9,377 bases of DNA from Euryarchaeota archaeon UBA251 (lineage in GTDB: Archaea; Thermoplasmatota; Poseidoniia; Poseidoniales; Thalassarchaeaceae). Position numbers and translations under genes: made by a program. The notes under the pieces are model-generated. The model searched no databases and had not been told where the DNA came from. It worked only from the letters and a program-made list of their open reading frames with translations. Of the stretch, positions 6,304-9,377 are shown piece after piece. The DNA lies in the NCBI GenBank assembly GCA_002497905.1, contig DAFJ01000088.1:1-9377 (forward strand), given 5' to 3'. The first letter of the stretch is position 1, and each line of letters starts with the position of its first letter.

Positions 6304-6936
6304 ATGTTTATGACGTTGTTTTCGATAATCCTAGAATTCTTCGGAATTGAAAGCCTCGTTGGCATTGAAATCTTGTTCTTTGGAGCAGCTTTTCTCGGTG
6401 GATGCTTATTCCTTGTATGGTTTGTTTTGATGATGGTGGGCGGCGCAGTTGGTGACGTCGCAGGTGACGTATTCGGCACAGACATAGGTTTGGACGCCGA
6501 TCTTTCATTCAAGGCTTTGACATTCCAAGGAATTAGTGCATTCACAATGATGTTCGGGCTAATTGGACTCGCAATCATGTCCGCTAATGGTAACACTACT
6601 TTAGCACTCTTGGGCGGCTCAATATCGGGTGGATTCTCCATGTGGCTCGTCGCCAAGGTGTTCCAAGGCTTCATCCGATTGCAGAGTTCGGGCAATGTAC
6701 GCATGGATGAGGCAATTGGAGCACGTGGTACGGTTTACCTGAAAATCCCCGTCTCCGGAACGGGGCAGGTCTCAGTGACATTCCAGGGTAATGAGCGTAC
6801 ACTAGAAGCGACCTCAAACGGCGATATGGAAATCCCGACTGGCACCTACATCACAGTGGTGGACCGTATCGGGACCACTTTGATTGTTGAACCACTTACT
6901 GGGATGAAGGCTCGTTCTTCAGATGAATCGGAATGA
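6304..6936 (+). CDS. NfeD/YqiJ-like membrane protein with C-terminal OB-fold domain
   Basis: 210 residues. Three hydrophobic segments lie near 22-46, 74-93 and 99-120, followed by a soluble beta-rich domain (about 130-200) with the NfeD-type pattern GARGTVYLKIPVSG, a VTFQG strand, an IPTGTYITVV strand and a final TTLIVEPL strand. Short NfeD and YuaF/YqiJ proteins are known partners of flotillins in bacteria, encoded next to them and thought to assist microdomain or envelope-stress functions; this gene directly precedes a flotillin, which supports the call. The frame is open to a TTG at 6268, three bases after the previous stop, but the ATG at 6304 (or 6310) begins a natural membrane-protein N-terminus. 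No Shine-Dalgarno sequence is visible for any of them. A Gly/Asp-rich loop (GGAVGDVAGDVFGTD, 46-60) separates the first two segments. Confidence 0.85.
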   Translation: MFMTLFSIILEFFGIESLVGIEILFFGAAFLGGCLFLVWFVLMMVGGAVGDVAGDVFGTDIGLDADLSFKALTFQGISAFTMMFGLIGLAIMSANGNTTLALLGGSISGGFSMWLVAKVFQGFIRLQSSGNVRMDEAIGARGTVYLKIPVSGTGQVSVTFQGNERTLEATSNGDMEIPTGTYITVVDRIGTTLIVEPLTGMKARSSDESE

Positions 6937-6991
6937 TGCCTATCATTTCAGCATCAAAGAATTGATTATCTTAGTCCAATCATTCCGCGCT

Positions 6992-8488
6992 ATGGACCGC
7001 CCATCCTTCGTCCGCGGACTAACTTTGATGATTGCCCTTGCGACTTTGCCTCTCGTTTCAGCACAAACCGATGACGGCGGTGGTGAGGCTGTCGCAGCAA
7101 TCCTGATGGTGGCCATATTCGCCATCGTTCTCTTGCTGATTGCAGTGGTTATTTTCTTCGCTCAGCGTTATCGTCGCTGTCCGCCCGACAAGGTCCTAGT
7201 TGTTTACGGTAAAACCGGAGCAGACCGCTCTTCCAAGCCGATTCACGGTGGAGGCATCCTTGTTTGGCCTTTGATTCAGGACTATGATTACCTTGATCTT
7301 AAGCCTATGACCATCAATATTGATCTCAGGAATGCACTTTCTGTACAGAATATCCGAATCAATGTTCCCAGCACTTTCACAATCGCCGTTTCTACTGAGG
7401 AGACAGTCATGACCAATGCGGCAGAGAGGCTTCTCGGCCTTACTCCACAGGCCATCGAGGAGATGGCTCGTGATATCATCTTAGGACAACTACGTCTTAC
7501 CGTTGCAACTCTAACAATTGAAGAGATTAACCAGGACCGTGACTCTTTCATGGCACAGATTCAGCGCAACGTCGACATTGAATTGCGTAAGGTCGGACTT
7601 AGCCTGATTAACGTGAACATCGTCGATATTACCGACGAGTCAGATTACATTGACAGCATCGGTAAGAAGGCCGCTGCAACTGCAGTCGAACAAGCTCGTG
7701 TCGACGTTGCAGAGCAGGAGCAGTACGGTGCTATTGGTAAGTCCAAAGCAGATCGCGCAAAAGAGATCGAGGTCGCACAAAACGTCGCCATGTCTGACAA
7801 GGGGAAGAAGCAGGCAGAGCAAGATCGGCGTGTGTATGTCTCTGAGCAGGAAGCAATCGCAGTGGGTGGTGAAAACTCGGCACGTGCAGACATTGCTCGT
7901 TCCAATGCAGATCTCGCTGAGCAGGAGGCGGAAGCCAACAAGCGCGCAATGGTTGCAAGGAACCTTGCTGAAGCAGAGATTCAGAAGGCTAAGTTCATCG
8001 AAGAAGAAGAGCGTTTGAAGGCCGAAGAGATTGTTCGTGAACAGATTACGAAGCAACAAATCGAGATTGCTGCAGAGGCAGAGGCTGAACGGCAGCGTCG
8101 TGTCGCAAAGGGTGAAGCAGATGCTATCCTCATGCGTTACAAGGCCGAAGCCGAGGGTCAGCAAGCTGTTCTTGATGCAAAGGCAGCTGGTTACGAGAAA
8201 CTTATCGCTGCAGCCGGCGGCCGCACTGGTGACGCATCGACACTTCTCATGGTCGAGAAGATTGAATCCATGGTTAATGCACAGGTTGAAGCTATTCGCA
8301 ACATGAAGATCGATAAGGTCACAGTATGGGATGGCGGCGGAAATAATGGTGATGGAAGCGCTACCTCGAACTTCGTGAGTAGCCTAGTAAAGTCGCTACC
8401 TCCGATTCACGACGTGGCGAAGATGGCAGGCGTTGATCTCCCGGCTTATCTTGGCACTGTGGCAGATCCATCTGAAGATTCCGATTGA
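6992..8488 (+). CDS. Flotillin (SPFH/band 7 membrane-microdomain scaffold)
   Basis: This 498-residue protein would assemble into oligomeric scaffolds on the membrane. Residues 1-24 look like a Sec signal peptide (cleavage after VSA24), followed by a short acidic linker and a membrane segment (33-57) ending in RYRR. The SPFH domain spans about 65-230 (DKVLVVYGKTG, GGGILVWPLIQ, EEINQDRDSFM, VGLSLINVNIVDI). A long Glu/Ala-rich coiled coil runs to about 400 and contains repeated Glu-Ala units typical of flotillins. The C-terminus has DKVTVWDGG and then LPPIHDVAKMAGVDLPAYLG, the flotillin tail rather than that of stomatin/HflK. An ATG at 6923 would overlap the NfeD gene by 14 bases and bury the signal peptide, so 6992 is preferred. 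No Shine-Dalgarno sequence is seen. Predicted topology places the SPFH domain and coiled coil in the cytoplasm. The NfeD-like gene upstream is the expected partner. Confidence 0.93.
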   Translation: MDRPSFVRGLTLMIALATLPLVSAQTDDGGGEAVAAILMVAIFAIVLLLIAVVIFFAQRYRRCPPDKVLVVYGKTGADRSSKPIHGGGILVWPLIQDYDYLDLKPMTINIDLRNALSVQNIRINVPSTFTIAVSTEETVMTNAAERLLGLTPQAIEEMARDIILGQLRLTVATLTIEEINQDRDSFMAQIQRNVDIELRKVGLSLINVNIVDITDESDYIDSIGKKAAATAVEQARVDVAEQEQYGAIGKSKADRAKEIEVAQNVAMSDKGKKQAEQDRRVYVSEQEAIAVGGENSARADIARSNADLAEQEAEANKRAMVARNLAEAEIQKAKFIEEEERLKAEEIVREQITKQQIEIAAEAEAERQRRVAKGEADAILMRYKAEAEGQQAVLDAKAAGYEKLIAAAGGRTGDASTLLMVEKIESMVNAQVEAIRNMKIDKVTVWDGGGNNGDGSATSNFVSSLVKSLPPIHDVAKMAGVDLPAYLGTVADPSEDSD

Positions 8489-8524
8489 TTGCTCTCTCGC
8501 TTTGTTGTGGCTGAACAGTCACCC

Positions 8525-8561
8525 TCATGAATCGTCGTCGGTTCGTCGTATCATGAATCGT
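8525..8561 (+). repeat. 11-base direct repeat flanking the thiolase start, containing a 9-codon upstream ORF
   Basis: TCATGAATCGT occurs at 8525-8535 and again at 8551-8561, spaced 26 bases start to start; the second copy contains the thiolase ATG. The first copy opens a tiny frame (MNRRRFVVS, 8527-8556) whose TGA overlaps the thiolase start as ATGA. The repeat is certain; a leader-peptide or operator role is speculation. Confidence 0.5.
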
Positions 8562-9377
8562 GATGTTGTAATTGTCGGTGGCGCTCGCACACCCTTCTGT
8601 GAGTGGCAGGGAGGAAAGCGTGGAGACGGGGCACCTGGTGGCCTACTGAAGGATGTCAGTTCCGAAGAACTTGGTGCGATTGCAATCCGTGGTGCTCTTG
8701 AGAAGACAGGAACTTCACCTGATGCTGTAGATCATGTTGTGATGGGCTATGCTCTCCAGACATCAGATCAAGCAATCTTCGGTAGCAGACACGCAGGCTT
8801 GCGAGCAGGTATACCTCAGGAAGTTCCAATGCTTACTCTATCTCGTATATGTGGCAGCGGTGCACAAGCAGTAGTGACTGGCGCTCAGATGATTATGCTA
8901 GGCGAAGCTGAGACTATTGTTGCTGGCGGCATGGAAAATCTCTCCCAAGCGCCGCATGTTCTCCGAGGTATGAGGGATACGTACCGGTTAGGGAGACCCC
9001 CTCAGGAGGGCGAGGTTATTCCTAAGGCGATGGAGGATTATCTCTTTACTAATCTGCTCGATAGTATGTGTAATTCGTTCATGGCGCAAACCTCGGATGA
9101 AATTTGTTCTCGCAAGGGAGTCAAGCGTGAGGATGCGGATGCGTTCGCAGTTATGAGTCACAGTCGCACGGCAGCAAGTATTGATTCAGGACTCTTCGAC
9201 GAGGAGATTGTATCAGTAGAGACTCCAGATGGTGTCGTCGGCCCGAAGGATGAGGACCATGTTGTTCGTGGTACTTCCGAAGAATCGCTTGCAGGACTAC
9301 GTGCCGCGTTCGGCCCAGATTCCCTTGTGACTGCAGGCAATGCCTCTGGAGTTGTTGACGGTGCTGCTGCTCTCGTA
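8553..9377 (+). CDS. Acetyl-CoA acetyltransferase / 3-ketoacyl-CoA thiolase, N-terminal 275 residues (3' truncated by window)
   Basis: Thiolases cleave 3-ketoacyl-CoA or condense two acyl-CoA units; this one would act in the cytoplasm in beta-oxidation or in acetoacetyl-CoA formation for mevalonate synthesis. The start VVIVGGARTPF is the family N-terminus. The nucleophilic Cys is Cys100 in LSRICGSGAQAV, followed by AGGMENLSQAPHVLRG (124-139) and GNASGVVDGAAA (262-273), all thiolase signatures. The final GHP and CxG catalytic motifs would lie in the roughly 120 residues beyond the window, so activity cannot be judged fully. A short insertion (about KRGDGAPG, 22-29) lengthens the loop after the first strand. 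The ATG at 8553 is chosen because it gives the standard N-terminus; it lies 64 bases after the flotillin stop without a Shine-Dalgarno. Whether it belongs to the flotillin operon is unclear. Confidence 0.92.
   Translation, partial: MNRDVVIVGGARTPFCEWQGGKRGDGAPGGLLKDVSSEELGAIAIRGALEKTGTSPDAVDHVVMGYALQTSDQAIFGSRHAGLRAGIPQEVPMLTLSRICGSGAQAVVTGAQMIMLGEAETIVAGGMENLSQAPHVLRGMRDTYRLGRPPQEGEVIPKAMEDYLFTNLLDSMCNSFMAQTSDEICSRKGVKREDADAFAVMSHSRTAASIDSGLFDEEIVSVETPDGVVGPKDEDHVVRGTSEESLAGLRAAFGPDSLVTAGNASGVVDGAAALV

Noticed and set aside
6243..6704. 153-codon minus-strand frame opposite the NfeD-like gene
   Set aside because: Its composition is that of a mirrored membrane-protein gene, and it conflicts with a supported gene on the plus strand.
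7640..8164. 174-codon open frame on the minus strand inside the flotillin gene, Leu/Cys-rich
   Set aside because: It is antisense to the Glu/Ala coiled-coil region, whose repetitive codons open frames on the other strand; no start signal or domain is seen.

Overview
The window reads as a chromosomal segment of a marine euryarchaeon, most likely Candidatus Poseidoniales (Marine Group II) or a close relative. This assignment is inferred, not searched. The first ten bases match the conserved 3' end of 16S rRNA (anti-Shine-Dalgarno tail), and the base following it does not look bacterial. The tail runs into a UUCG-capped hairpin and a T8 tract. The next gene is a convergent protein gene, not tRNA-Ala/23S, so the 16S gene appears to stand alone, as is known for the Thermoplasmata lineage. 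Genes are densely packed. Most starts lack a Shine-Dalgarno sequence, and the protein families (archaeal-type flotillin/NfeD pair, SAP-domain membrane protein, acidic lipoprotein) fit that group.

Layout. (1) 1-71: 16S tail and terminator. (2) 82-948 (-): a divergent NAD kinase. (3) 1057-4819 (+): an acidic lipoprotein with a C-terminal membrane segment, then two tandem membrane proteins. These two share an N-terminal ~120-residue helical module with 11-residue periodicity but have unrelated C-terminal halves; the first also carries a SAP (putative DNA-binding) domain. (4) 4833-5552 (-): a SpoU/TrmH-family RNA 2'-O-methyltransferase. (5) 5617-8488 (+): a probable operon of two small membrane proteins, an NfeD/YqiJ-like membrane protein and a flotillin. 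(6) 8553-9377 (+): the N-terminal 275 residues of an acetyl-CoA acetyltransferase (thiolase), cut by the window end.

How they work together. The strongest functional unit is the flotillin cassette: NfeD-like OB-fold membrane proteins and flotillins are known partners in bacterial membrane microdomains, and the two preceding small membrane proteins look like lineage-specific accessories. The second unit of interest is the SAP/membrane pair. Predicted topology keeps the N-terminal module and the SAP domain in the cytoplasm, so the larger protein could tie nucleic acid to the membrane. NAD kinase, methyltransferase and thiolase are housekeeping genes. No mobile element, CRISPR array or tRNA was seen, and no stretch above 300 bases lacks a gene.
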